A stretch of DNA of 64,000 nt from Piscicola geometra (taxonomy: Eukaryota; Annelida; Clitellata; Hirudinida; Piscicolidae). The stretch covers positions 14,539,600-14,603,599 of the forward strand of contig OX030956.1 of NCBI GenBank assembly GCA_943735955.1, written 5' to 3'. Positions 26,518-63,851 of this stretch are shown here, in pieces. The translations under genes and the position numbers were made by a program. Under the pieces are notes generated by a model, which was given only the letters and a program-made list of their open reading frames with translations, did no database searches and was not told the DNA's origin. The first letter of the stretch is position 1, and each line of letters starts with the position of its first letter.

Positions 26518-26639
26518 TATACCCCACTATATATTATAATCTATAATAATACTTGTCAATTTCTTATTTTTATTATTACTTTATTCAGTTACAACACAAT
26601 ATAATTAACTTGGCGTAAACCCGAAAGGGCTTCGAAACC
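26518..26639. mobile_element. Short interspersed repeat with GTAAACCC...GGCTTCGA end, copy 1
   Basis: The block CCCACTATATATTATAATCT through GTAAACCCGAAAGGGCTTCG matches 29405-29621. The end piece also occurs near 57795-57833. The class is unknown. Confidence 0.65.
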
Positions 26640-27000
26640 TGGGGTGGCACAAATCACGAAGATTTTATTGGAAGATTTGATTTTTTTGGATTTGAGCGAG
26701 TTTTTTCGGCAAAATTTGATTTATTGTTATCGAATTTATAAGTTAATCAATTATTTTGAGTCGATTTGATTAAAGATTTATCTTTACAAATTTATTTTTC
26801 AAGATTTAAGAGTTATATTTTAAATTTCAGTCGATTTTTCAAGATTCCTAATTCCACTTTGGAAATTTTTTAAAGTAAATGAACTTAGTGTTCAAAAGTA
26901 GTTTGATTGGCCCAACGTTTACTCATGAAATGAATTTGATTGGGCCCCTTTTGTTCAGATTTATGTGTTTGTATTTTTAGTAATAAAAAAAAGTTTAAAA
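26640..27000 (+). mobile_element. Truncated copy of the hAT element found at 54618
   Basis: It begins CTGGGGTGGCACAAATCACG and follows the 54618 element through GGATTTGAGCGAGTTTTTTC and GGCCCAACGTTTACTCATGA. After about 27000 the match stops in AATAAT repeats. The right terminus is missing. Confidence 0.65.
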
Positions 27001-27556
27001 AGAAGAATAATAATAATAACAATAATAACAATAAACAATAGAATATATATGAGGTATAAACTTCAAGTCATTGTTTAAGTTGAGTATAAAAGAAGGTGGA
27101 AATAGTATACTCAATTGAATTCTAGTTTTGTTAATCTTAATAAAGTCTTATTTTGTAAAGCTGTAACTTTCGTTAATTTTATTTACGAAGCTGAATTGAT
27201 TACAATAATTTATTAAGCTAGTTTGGCTGAAAATACTTTGCTAAAAAATCAATAAAGTGTCAACTATTACACTGGGCAACGCAAAATTTGCTGTCAGAGG
27301 TTTTTTGATGGATTTAGTATAATTTTATAGTGCTGAATCCAAAAATGATATTCTCTTTGTTCAATCAAGTCATCTTTTTTATCTATGGTCACGTGACCGT
27401 TTTCTTTATTCTCCATATATAAAGAATAGTTAATGTTGTTTTTTAGCAATTGTTTATATTTCTGAAATTCAAAAAAGTCATTTTTATTTAGTTATCAAAA
27501 GTTTATTTGAATTTTAAGTAAATATATTTTCTATATTTAGTAGATAAAATAAAAAA

Positions 27557-28290
27557 AAGCTAGAAAGCATTGCCAAAAAAACCCAGACGTTTTTTGTTAT
27601 ATATGCGGTGAGTATACTCTACTTTCTAACAGAAATCCAGTGACTAATTTCATAAAGATGGCTTACCACAGCTATTTTAAATTTAAGCTTGGGGACCAAG
27701 ATAAAAATTGGGCTCCACACATGGTGTGCAAGACATGCACAGTGAATTGCGTCGTTGGATCAAAGGCAAGACGAGTAGCTTAAAGTTTGGTATTCCTATG
27801 GTTCGGAGGGAACCAAAAAACCACGCTAATTACTGTTTTTTGTGTGCTGTTGATGTAAAAGGAATTAATAGAAATAACAGAAATAGTCTTGAATATCCTG
27901 ATCTGGAATCAGCACGTCGTCCAGTTGCTCATTGCAACGAAATTCCTGTATCTCTTCCCACTGAACTAGACAGTGAAAATTATCTGTTGAAGATGATGAT
28001 GACGTTTTAGTTAATGAAGATGTTCCAACTCCATTTTCACAAATGGAACTAAATGATTTAGTTCGTGATCTCAACTTATCTAAATCAGCTGCTGAACTTT
28101 TAGCATCGAGACTGAAAGATAAAAATATTCTTTGTGACGATGTTCGAATCACTTTTTATCGAAACAGACATCAAGAGTACCTGAATTTTGTTTGCTGGAC
28201 ACTGAAAAGAGATGTGTCTACAAATGAGCACTCTAGAAGTTGCTCGCTTCATCGACGAAGAGGATTCTTGGAAGCACATAAAAGTCATCG
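27557..28290 (+). pseudogene. Degraded multicopy-type ORF with Cys pairs (unidentified family)
   Basis: One frame reads FCYICGEYTLLSN, then AYHSYFKFKLGDQDKNWAPH and VCKTC. After a frameshift near 27740 the second frame reads ELRRWIKGKTSSLKFGIPMV, NYCFLCAVDVKG and ARRPVAHCNEIPV. A third reads MELNDLVRDLNLSKSAAELL, then YRNRHQEYLNF joined directly to CWTLKRDVSTNEH. I recall similar wording in repetitive proteins of several invertebrates, where a long middle section separates the last two blocks. That section is missing here. It looks like an internally deleted, frameshifted relic of a mobile or viral-like gene, but the family is not one I can name. Confidence 0.6.
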
Positions 28291-28612
28291 AACTTCTGGA
28301 CCGAGGTGGTTTATGTGAGACTACTGTACACTGCTTAGCTGTGTGCTCTGTTGCATTTTTTAATACATGCAATCAAAAGAAGATCTTTTTCGGAAGTTTA
28401 TAGCATGTTCTTCCACTAGCCATCTTGCCATATTCGAAGCAGCGGTGATGGACAAAATGATCTCCTTTATGCCTGCACTTGTGAACCACCGTTATGAGCA
28501 GGGACTCCAAACCGTGCATCTTATGGTTCGCCGATTATTCAATTGTGTGTGCAAAAGTCTAATTAAGCAACAAAACCAAGATTATGAGTCATTGTCGTCA
28601 CCTACTCAGTGA
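28203..28612 (+). pseudogene. Adjacent unidentified ORF relic
   Basis: Two overlapping frames (MSTLEVARFIDEEDSWKHIK and, after a shift near 28370, EDLFRKFIACSSTSHLAIFE and on to FNCVCKSLIKQQNQ) read like one broken protein. I do not recognise it. It follows directly on the relic at 27557. Confidence 0.35.
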
Positions 28613-29227
28613 AAAATCAGAAAGCTTCAGAGTCAGAGCTCAAAATAAACAAAGATTTGAATATAAAAAATATACTTGTTATTGTGATGGCATGCCTATA
28701 AATGTATTTTTTTTGACACTATGTTATCATAAATTTAGATTCACAATAAATTTTAGATGATTCCTTGAATATATTGTTAGTATTTCAACCAACAGATTAA
28801 AAAATGCTGAAATTAAAATGGTTTTTTTTTAAATTTCGCTTTTATGATTATAAATATGCTTAAAGGTTATTCTTCTAACTACAAAGTTTATACACATGAA
28901 TCTGCAAAAGCATTGTGAGAGTTGAGCTACTTAGAATACAATTTAGAACAAAAAGAAGTAGGCTTCCAATGGTAATTCAAAACGTTGCTTTCGCTTCCCG
29001 GTTACTACATTCCCTAGATAAACATAATAAAGTTTGTTATGTTATCATGAAAATTTTTAATGAAATTTTTCAATTTCCCATATTTGAAGAAAATTTTATT
29101 TTTATTCTTTGTTTTATAATATTTTCTAAATGAAGGACGTATATTTAATAGTTGGTAAAAATTATAAAAACGAAAAAACATTTTTGTATGATATTTAGAA
29201 TAGCCTAATACTTTAAATTATAGCAAG

Positions 29228-29299
29228 TCCCATATGGTCTAGTGGTTAGGATCCCAGCCTTTCACGTTGGTGGCCCGGGTTCGATTCCCGGTATGGGAG
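29228..29299 (+). tRNA. trnE-UUC: tRNA-Glu (anticodon UUC)
   Basis: The acceptor stem TCCCATA pairs perfectly with TATGGGA. The A box is TGGTCTAGTGG and the B box GGTTCGATTCC. The anticodon stem CCAGC/GTTGG (one G-U) encloses the loop CTTTCAC with anticodon TTC. The T stem CCGGG/CCCGG is perfect. A run of six T starts 3 nt after the gene, a good RNA polymerase III terminator. No intron. It looks functional. Confidence 0.93.
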
Positions 29300-29404
29300 A
29301 CTTTTTTCCCAACTAAATTGTTCAATGACTTTATACATTTTTTATTAATTTAAATGTTTAAATTTTTTTACATTCTAAATGGATAAGCCACCATTGTATA
29401 ACTC

Positions 29405-29621
29405 TATATCCCACTATATATTATAATCTATAATAATACTTGTCAATTTCTTTTTAATATTAATAATAATAATTGTCGTTTTTGTATAGCGCCCGGGCAC
29501 GCAACTCAAGCGTTATTACTTAAGTGAGTTGTTTTTGAAGAACAACAACCGAAATACTGACTTTATATAATTACAATACAATATTATTAACGTGGTGTAA
29601 ACCCAAAAGGGCTTCGAGACC
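29405..29621. mobile_element. Short interspersed repeat, copy 2 (TTGTATAGCGCC core)
   Basis: It shares its start and end with 26518-26639, and adds a central part TTTTTGTATAGCGCCC...CAAGCG. A TTGTATAGCGCC core also occurs at 57070, next to the AATC array. Confidence 0.6.
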
Positions 29622-30151
29622 ACTCCGTTATGGAAAATGAATAAAAAATGAATAAATAAATGATAAACATAATAAAGTTTGTTATGTTATCATGAAAATT
29701 TTAAATGAAATTTCCCAATTTTACATTTTTGAATAAACTTCCCAATTTCCTATTTTTGAATAAAATTTTATTTTTATTCTTTGTTTTATAATATTTTCAA
29801 TGTGAAGGACGTATATTTAATGGGTGGATAAATAATAAAAACAAAAAAACACTTCTGTATAATATCTAGTTGGTTTATCTAAAGTATCTTCCTAATATAT
29901 CTCATTGGTTTTTGTAAAATATATTCCTTATACTTAGCAACCGCCACGAAATTTGTAGAATTTATTAATTTAAAAAATAAAATATTCCTAGGATAGATTT
30001 TGAAGTGCAGATTTCAAATCAGTTTTCATTTTCAAAATATCTCAAATGGTTCAAAAGTTATTCAATTTTTTAACTCCCGAAAAGTGAGCGTTTTTTAGCG
30101 AATTATTTTCAAAGAAAATAAGTATAAGTTATACTTCAAATTTGGTATAAG

Positions 30152-31008
30152 TTTTATATGGTCTAGTGGTTAGGATCCCAGCCTCTCACGTTGGTGGCCC
30201 GGGTTCGGATCCAGTGTAATTTTCGTAACGAAAACGAAAACGACAATTCTGAATAATCGTTCCACGAAAACGAAAATGAAAACTAAATTTATTTTCAAAA
30301 CGAAAACGAAAATAAAAACTATAATTATTTCAAAAACAAAACTGAAATAAAAACTATAATTATTTTCAAAACGAAATTTAAATAAATTTTTAGGATATGC
30401 CCATAGATATTGTATATACTACTTGTTGTTTGTAGGATATCTATGGATATGCCATAATATGCAAATGATAAACTTTTATAAAAAATATATGTCTTTGTTA
30501 TAAACATTATCTTTGGGCTTTATGAAAGTAGCGCCATTTATAAAACGTTATTTTATTACCGCTTCGTTTTGTGAATTAAATTATCACTTATTTTAATCAT
30601 AGATTTGTTGTTATACTTCAAATTTGTTATTAATCAATAATTTACGTAATCAATTCTTATAATATTTCAATTGACTGTTAATTTTTTAAACTCATTTGTT
30701 GTTAATATACAGTTCTATTTTACCGTTTCATTTTATGATCAATTAATTTTTTTAGATATAAAAAAATAGTGTTTAAAGTTGTAAATTAATATATTTTCGA
30801 AACTAAAATGAAAATAAAACTATAATTATTTTCAAAACTGAAACGAAAATAAAAACTATAATTATTTTCAAAACGAAGACAAAAATAAAAACTTTAATTT
30901 TTTTCAAAACGAAAATAAAAACTATAATTAATTCTAAAACGAAACTGAAATAAAAACTATAATTATTTTTTGAAACGAAAATAACACTGTTCGGATCCCG
31001 GTATGGTA
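30152..31008 (+). pseudogene. tRNA-Glu (CUC) pseudogene split by a hAT element
   Basis: The 5-prime part (30152-30211) has the tRNA-Glu body with anticodon CTC and the 3-prime part (30990-31008) completes the T and acceptor arms. The 5-prime acceptor strand TTTTATA no longer pairs with TATGGTA. The 778-bp insertion lies in the T-loop and destroys the B box. Confidence 0.88.
30212..30989. mobile_element. Non-autonomous hAT element with 8-bp target duplication
   Basis: The termini CAGTGTAATTTTCGT and (reverse complement) CAGTGTTATTTTCGT differ at one of 15 positions. Target duplication TTCGGATC flanks both sides (30204-30211 and 30990-30997). The interior has subterminal repeats of the type AAAACGAAAATAAAAACTAT at both ends and no coding remnant that I can detect. 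Confidence 0.88.
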
Positions 31009-32329
31009 GACTTTTTTACTAACTTATTTTTTCTACTTACAATTTTTTCCCATTTTTTACGTTAAAAGGATAAGCCACCATTGCATTTTATTTTTTGAAT
31101 ATTGAACATCTTTTTTATTCTTCAACTATCCCGACATTCCCTCTGGTCATCAGAGTTTTGGTCCTGGTCCATTCCAGAGACTCGAACTTTGGTTTCGCCA
31201 TTCATTCATGTTGCTGTGTTCACCGGTCCTGAACTTGCTAGACCAATCATTCTTAAAAATTTATTTTTCCAGCATCAAAAAATATTTTTATGCTTTGGAC
31301 TGCACAAAACCAGTGTGGCCCATCCACAACAACTCTGACGAAGCTTTTCTATGCAATTTTCAGTGCAATTGTGAAAACTCTTGCATGATCGCACTTCATA
31401 ACTTTTTCAATTACACATTTTTTCATTTTTTCAACTTCATCAAAACAAAATTCGTTCAACCAAAAAAATTGTTTTTTCTACATCCATGTCAAAATAAGCT
31501 AATGAAACTCTGGTGGATTGTGGTGCTCTGAACAATTTGTCAATAACATCAATTACAATAGTCAGCCTGGCTGGTCTTTTTTAGATGCTTATACCCACGT
31601 TCACAATAGAACTCAATTCAAAGAAGAATATAAAAAAGTTGTTTCCATCAAGATATTTGTAACATTCATAGCTTCAATTAGATTTGAGTAATTCTAAATA
31701 AATTTTCTGCCAACCAGTGAATGCGAAATGAACAATAACATGAATAGTGTCTTTAAATTCATTCTTTAAATAAATAAATTTGCTTGCCCTCTATGGATCA
31801 GTTTGAAAAGTTTTTTTTTCACTGTACGCAAGGATTATAAATTATAGATGATAAATTTTTTAACATTTGTTAAAATAAAAAAAGTATTTTTTAAAAATAT
31901 TTATAATTTTTCAAATCAATTAAATTATGTTACTAAAATATAGCTTTCAAAAAGTTTTATATCCATATATTTATTTTTTTTCGTGTAAGGAAAAGGGCTA
32001 TACGTATAGACACATCTATACATCTACGTGGATCTACCCAAGGAATTGAGTGTTTTATGAAGGAATTTGGTATGAGCGTGCAGCTTAAAACCCAAGACAC
32101 AAATCATGGTAGATCTTTCAAAACAGTAGTTTTTTTTCTCTCATCACCTAGATCTTTGTGTTAATATTTGGTCGGCAACTTTTCAGTTTTCAAAAATGAA
32201 TACTAATCTAAATAGACTTTATAAAACTATTTGACAGGCTTTCACATAAAAGGCTAATATATAAATGGGAAAATTATTGTAATGAAATCAAACTTTTTAG
32301 TTGGATTAATTTTTTAAACATAGAACACA
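31009..32329. other. Intergenic, no supported feature
   Basis: A 78-codon plus frame at 31102-31338 and an overlapping one to 31531 have no recognisable domain, and I cannot support either as a gene. The rest is AT-rich. Confidence 0.5.
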
Positions 32330-33240
32330 AAGGCTAAATGTCAATGGTACTAAATCTCAATGGGATAAGGTGACAACTGGCATTCTTAAGGTTCTATCTT
32401 GGGAACAATGTTATTTATTATTTGTTCAGATGATTTACCAAAAAAGTCTTTTCGGAGCTTTTTATGTACGCTGACGATACAAAGGTATATCACCAAATGA
32501 CCGAGATGGCTGATAAAATAGCTCTAAAAAAAGACATAAATAGACTGTTTGATTCGAGTCTGCAATGCCAGCTCATGCTTCGTCCGGATAAATTAAAATT
32601 ATTACAAACATCTAAAAAATGTACGAAGAGTTTATACTTTGTAGGATTACGAGGGAGGTCAGGTATTACTAGAAAGAAGTGCATGTAATACCTTGGTGTA
32701 ATTATAGATAGTAATTAAAATTTTATTTAAAAGAATGTAATTGGAAATAATTAAAAACTGGGTCTAATGCGAATATTCTTCAAACTCATAGATGAACATT
32801 TAGACAAATATTTAAAGACATATTCAGGCCTCATCTAAATTCACTTGCAGTGTGTCGAGGCCATCATTAAAAAAGAGATTGATTGTATAAAATATGTCCA
32901 ATGAAGAGTTACCAAAATGTTAATAAGTTTTTTTATGTTGTAAAGTAAAAACATATATTAATTTAACTACCAACGTTAAACTTACGAAGATTCCAAAAAG
33001 AAATTGTAACAACATTTGAACTTGTATATGACAGTCAAACAACGAGATTTTTACGCTTAATAACAGCACAATAAGAGGCCGTACATTGAAACTATCAAAG
33101 AAAATTGCGAACATAACATACGTAAAATGTATTTACAAACCGATTTATCTCAGTTTAGAAGAATTTATTTAATAAAGTTGTTCACAGCTAAGAATACAGA
33201 CACATTCAAAAGAAAATAGTCTAATTTTTGGATAATATCC
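32330..33240 (+). pseudogene. Non-LTR retrotransposon reverse transcriptase remnant (CR1/jockey-like)
   Basis: Pieces in order: GSILGTMLFIICSDDLP, then (one frameshift) FMYADDTKVYHQM with the catalytic YADD, then YLGVIIDSN after a stop, then a broken RPHLNSLAV and RVTKM region, then TFKRK near 33210. This order is that of the RT palm and thumb of non-LTR elements. Multiple frameshifts and stops show it is dead. The 5-prime part is absent. Confidence 0.8.
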
Positions 33241-35936
33241 GATGATTTACAACAATAAATGCGATTATAGGTTATAATTTATAACAAAATAAAGAAATAA
33301 TAATTAAATAAAAACATTAAAAGCATTAACATTAACAACATTTTATATATATTTATATTTTTATTGTTATGTTATCTTATTAACAAAAGCAAATACAGAG
33401 GTCAAAAGATATACGGTATTTTAAATTTAACTAATAAATTACATGTTTTCCCTATAAGCGTATAAAAAAATATATAAATTCAATATTCAAACATTGTATA
33501 TTTTAATTCTTTTATAAACATTTAAAATAAATTTATATTCGAATTTTTATTGAAGCATTTAATACATTTAAGAAAAATTAAAGCTGTTACAAAGTCGTTA
33601 AGACTTCAGTAGTATTGTTACTATTCTTTAAGCTTTAGAAGCAATCGATATGCTTCACGTTTTATTACTAGCGTTCAAGTTGTCAAAACGTGCTGCGTTG
33701 AAACTCTCGGGATTCGTGAATGAATGACTACTCACGCCTTAAAAATCCCAATGACTTTTACATTATCTTTTTTCTTCTTCCGAAACCAACATCTCCCTTT
33801 CAAAATGACTGCTATGAATATTGTTTAATGCTCTTAATTGAACTAAAAACATATTGTTTTTTTCTTAAGAAATCACTTTAAAGCGCTTTTTATTAGAGTG
33901 ATCATTTAGTCGGATTCATTGTTTTTCTAATACGTTGTTAATCTTTTCCTTCACGGCTTATATTGTAAAAGACTGTTATATAAAGTGTATATTTAGCTTA
34001 GAAAATAAAATATAAAATAGGAAAATTTTATAATAAAAAAATGAAAGTAATAAATATTTTTGTTTTCTTTTATTATTATGAAAAGCAAACAATAGCACTA
34101 GTTTCTTTTATAAATTTTATAGAGCCTATACAGATTATGATGATACATATGATTATTGAACAAAAAAGCCTTCAAAAAAAGCACGATGGTCAGAAGAAAA
34201 CTGAATCAGATAGGAAAAAATGATGGTTGAAAAGAAGAATTCATAAAAGAATTGAAAGTAGTACGACTCAGTCTGGGTGACACTTTAGAGTGAATTGTTG
34301 ACATTAATATTCTCGCAATAACTGTCAACCTGCTCATAGCTAGTTATATGATTATGTGTACCATGGCCGCGACTATCGTAAAACAGTTCTTGCATTACAA
34401 TTATTACTTGCTTTACAATGCTCTTGTTCTAAAAGAAGAATACAATGAAATTGGTGATCAATTTGAGTAGAGAGTATTTCTCAAACGCATTCCCAGCAAT
34501 ACCATAAATATTTATAACCTTTTCACTGCTTTTAATTAAAAATAGCTTGTAGCATTAAGAAGTAGTTCTACAACTGTGTGAAGATTTTGAAATAATATAA
34601 AAACACGAAAAAGAGAGATTTCAAAATTATTTAAACCATTTTAGTACATTCTTACTTTTTACCATTATTTTTACTATTCTAATAAAACTCATTTTAAAAT
34701 TTTATTTATAAAAAAACCTAAGCTGAAAAAAAAGAAAAAATGACTAATATCAGGCATAATCGAACAGCCGCTCAAATGTAAGAGATAGTAGTGATTATGT
34801 CGGACATGACTCCTGGGTCAATCTCTTTGCCTTGCTTCACGATTAGCTTGTTCTATAAGAGTGCGGTGTGGCAACTGCTCGTATTTATAGTTGTGGACAT
34901 TAAATACTACATACTTAAAAACAACCAATCCACTTATTTGATCTTAATTTGTACCATTAAACCCAAAAAAGTAGATGTAGAACTTTAGTGATGTTATCTC
35001 AGTACGTGCGCGTCATTAAAATCTATTTGTAATTGTATTGCATAGTTTTAGTTTTGAGAATAAAAATGCATTTATTTCTACGTCAACAAAAAATAAAAAA
35101 CTGTTTTTAATACATTTTGTTGTGTATTAAAAGAAGCAAAATCTAAGTGTTGATATGTGTATGAAATCATAAAAATGCTTTTAGGACGAAAATAGAAATT
35201 TTGATTAAATTATTTTTAATTTATAAGAAATATTTATTCTAAAAAAGTTCTATTACTTTTTTTTAAACCAGTTGTGAGATCAAATTATTATCTTTTCTTC
35301 TAAAATTAAAATTTAATAAAATAACAAAGTTTTAAAACTGGATTAGAAAATAAAACATTTTAAAAAAAATTTCAAGAAAATACTAGTCTCAAGTTTCTTG
35401 TATTTTATTTTAATAAAAAAAACTAAGTTAGTAACTATATTTAAAAAATATAAAAATTTTATATTTAAAAAAACATTTTCAAGATTTTAGGTTTTAAGAA
35501 ATAAATACTTTCTAAATTTTAAGAAAATATTAGTCTCAGTTTTCGTGTATTTAATCTTAATATTTGAATTTTTTTATAAAAATATTTAATTTTTATATTT
35601 TTCAGAAGAAAAAGTATAAATTTTTATGTTTTAACACGATTATTCAACTTTCTATTTGCCAATGTGACAAGCTTTTAATTTGATGCTGTGATTTAAAGAA
35701 TTAAAGCAAACATGGAAATTTGTTTTGTGTATTTGAAAAAAGTATTTTAGTTTAAGCAAAAGTATTTTAGCACTTAAGTTAATTCAATCAAATAGATGTA
35801 TTCTCTTCATCAGGCTTTAAATGAATATTGAAAAACTGATAAACATGAAATAAAATATACATGCAATATGATAATTCGTGCTATTTATCATAAAATATAT
35901 TTATTTACTGCTGCCAGGAGTTTTTAAAAACGTATA

Positions 35937-36140
35937 AGTGATCGTGGCAAGCCGAGGTTCAGCGAAAACGGCGTCGTGAAGTGTCCAAAATTCTGACGAG
36001 CACACCTTACAAAGATCAACTAAATGTTAACGAGTTAAAAAATAAAAACTATAAAAAGTGAAGCAATTGTTGAAAAAGTTGAACCAGTAAAGGTCGAAAG
36101 GAAAACTAGAAAGCCTAGAACGAAAAAAAGTTTAATTTGC
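35937..36140 (+). pseudogene. Possible pogo/Tigger-type transposase C-terminal relic
   Basis: A frame reads AEVQRKRRREVSKILTSTPY then KDQLNVNE and Lys-rich sequence. The ILT(S/D)TPxKxxL wording occurs near the C-terminus of pogo-like transposases. The fragment is short and ends in a stop. Confidence 0.35.
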
Positions 36141-37639
36141 AAAATTAACCTAAAAGCTAAATTTAATTTAGTCAATTTGATTGCATGACAATTCACATTA
36201 AAGTACAAACTGGTGTATTTCTTTAGATAACTAAATAATTTTGACGATAAGTAAAACTTTTAAATGACATTTTTTATTAAATACAATATAAATTTATCTT
36301 AGGGAGCCGAGCATTCCATCTTGAGTACCAAGTTACTCAACATGAAATTTTTTGGTGTTCATGTTTGAAGTGAAAAAACTTGTTTTTTTATCTAGTCTTA
36401 TGTTTGAGTTCACATAACTAGACAAGGAATCAATATAATGGATTGATAGATTTTATTTCAAGTTATTTCTTATGCAATTGAGCTATGAGGCTATGTTTAA
36501 AAATTGTCCCGACTTGTGCAACTTCCCCCTATAAACTTTTCACTTGTGATACACAACATTTCTAACAAACATTCTATCTCTTGAGCGAAAAAACATTATT
36601 AAAAACAAACTAAAAGAAATAAATGAATATTTTGTTTCCATTCAAAAGTTTTTATTTAACAAAATTTCAGATAATTCAAAAAAATTGTAAAATGCAATTT
36701 TTTAGCATTAATACCTAATGAAAATAGTTTTAAAATACTATAAGTTACTTTTATTCTCCACTTTATCAGGTTAAGTAGACTGTGCAGACACTAAAAGAAA
36801 GATATTGAATTTTTGCTCTTTTGGAGTTTTGGGAACATAAAAGTTTTAAAAGCCGTTTTTTAAGTTTTGAAATTACAGTCATGGTGAAATCCGGTCGTTT
36901 TTCTGGTTTCAATGAAACAAAATTTGAAAAACCGACTGTAAAGCTTCAGTAAAATTTTTAAAAAATTAAAATTTTTATTGTCTTTCAAGTTTTTTCAATT
37001 AAACACTTTCGCAAATCATTCTCTTTTCGGGATTAATAGTTTATTTCATTGATGAGTTTTTGAGATAAACAGCTTTTTTAAATATACGTAAAAAAATATG
37101 TCAGTTATTCATACATTTCTGAGTGTTTGTCAATATATTCAACTAAGTTAACTATTTGATTTTTACAATTACTCAATAAAATTGTTTTATAGTGATTTTC
37201 AATACATTTTGACGGACTAAAGCCACAATTAAACTTTTTTTTTCTTTATTGGTGCCATGACTTCAATAAGTCGTTGATTTCTATTTGAACTAGATAAAAG
37301 GCTTTTTTTAAACTTGATAAATATTTTCGAAAGTATTGATAAGTTACTTTCAAGATTTTTATTTAATCTATTTAGTTTAATTTTTTAATCCCACAGAATA
37401 TAAAAACAGATACATTGAATACTTGAATAAAAATACAAATTAATTTTATTCTCACCTTAGGTAATACTTTAAAATTAATGAAAGGAAATTTCATCCCCAA
37501 TTCATATAAAAACTGCTTATCGTAGCGCTATTTGATGTTTTTACATTTTCTTTTTAAATTATTTTGTTGAAAGTTTTATTAAAGATTTTTATAATTTTCG
37601 CTAAATTCTCCAAAAAAGTAATAAAACAAGTTAGGAGAA

Positions 37640-38140
37640 ATTGTCTTTCCACCAAGATTGCGGTCGATTGAATACCTTAGGACTAAACATAATACATGAC
37701 ATCCTGTGTACTGAGGTATAGGGATGCCTTTCTTTTAACTTTTTTTTGGATTAAAACAACAACTCCATTTTTTACTCCAGTATTGACACTTTTAGTATTG
37801 CAGATTATAACTTCAATACTTTCTCACAAATGGCATTGTTCTAACACTTCCGTTATTCCATATTATTAAAACTTTTCTATCACTAAGAGTTAGTGCTGCT
37901 AGATGAACATCACGATACTCATTTTTCCAAACAACTTTCTTGTTTATTTTTTTACTGTCAAAGTGTAAAACCCAATTTCATTTTTGAAAGTTCTGCTGTA
38001 TTTCCTGTGATTCTCCAACAGATGCCTTATACATTGCCTTGTATATTGCCGTTTGAGTTGGTGTTGGAATGAAAACACCTTGTTCAGATATTTGTTCCAA
38101 AACTCTTGCTGATTTGAAAGAAATTAGTTCGAATATTTAC
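37640..38140 (-). pseudogene. Unidentified transposase-like relic
   Basis: The minus strand reads SARVLEQISEQGVFIPTPTQ, then after one stop NWVLHFDSKKIN and NEYRDVHLAALTLSDRKVLI. The W(V/I)LHFD block resembles the first catalytic block of a DDE-type enzyme in repetitive invertebrate ORFs, but I cannot name the family. Further stops follow. Confidence 0.4.
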
Positions 38141-38827
38141 AAAAGAATTAATGATTTTCAAAGAAATAAAAAATTTCGTTTTTATTATACCGCACTTCAA
38201 TGAAATATTTCAATCGGCGTTTGGTGTGTGGTTTTTATAAAGAAAAAGCAAAAAAGTATGAAATATCTTATATTGACCCCATTTCACGATATTTAAAGTT
38301 ATCCGAAAATTAAAATCTGAAAAAATTGAAAATGTTATAAGCCTAATGACATTATGCTTATGTATACAGTATGCATTACTTAGATACAGAGATGAATATA
38401 TATATAAAAGAAAAGAAAGGTTTAGTAGTTTTAAAATAAAGTTTTTTTGAAAATAATAAATATCCATTTATAAACTGTTAAAATTAGAGTTTAAATGTTA
38501 TTTTATATATTGAACAAATATTTTTTATAACAGTTTTAATGCTTATAAACTAGAGTTTTGAAAAAACTGCTAATATATAATGTATTCAATAAAATGTAAT
38601 ACTCTTTTCTCAAAAGAATCTCGTTAATTTTCATTATTTCAAGCACTACAAGTTCAAGTTTGGTACTTGAATAATTTAAAACGCCTTTCAAAATACTTAT
38701 TTAAAAACCTTCTGTCTTTCCAAATTCATTAAAAAATCTTGTTTTTTTGAAAATATGTTTAAATGTTTTAAATTTAAGTATGAGTTGATGAAGAACTTAT
38801 TATTTTGTTAATCTCATAACGTCAACA

Positions 38828-63851
<25,024 letters not shown>

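Larger units (their letters stand above)
29019..31090 (+). repeat. Tandem duplication of a tRNA-Glu locus
   Basis: Block A starts at 29019 (ATAAACATAATAAAGTTTGT) and ends near 29391 (GGATAAGCCACCATTG). Block B starts at 29662 with the same sequence and ends near 31082 with the same words. Each contains one tRNA-Glu-like sequence. Block B is longer because of inserted sequence, including a hAT element, and the repeat at 29405-29621 lies between the blocks. Confidence 0.75.
33241..38827. other. Gene-poor AT-rich intergenic stretch
   Basis: Only two short transposase-like relics (35937-36140 and 37640-38140) stand out. The remaining sequence gives no ORF beyond about 65 codons with any recognisable motif. 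Confidence 0.55.

Noticed and set aside
30152..31008. Functional second tRNA-Glu
   Set aside because: The B box is split by a 778-bp insertion and the acceptor stem no longer pairs.
31102..31531. Overlapping plus ORFs near 31.1-31.5 kb
   Set aside because: No recognisable domain, low-complexity Phe-rich end, and they fall in decayed repeat-rich DNA.
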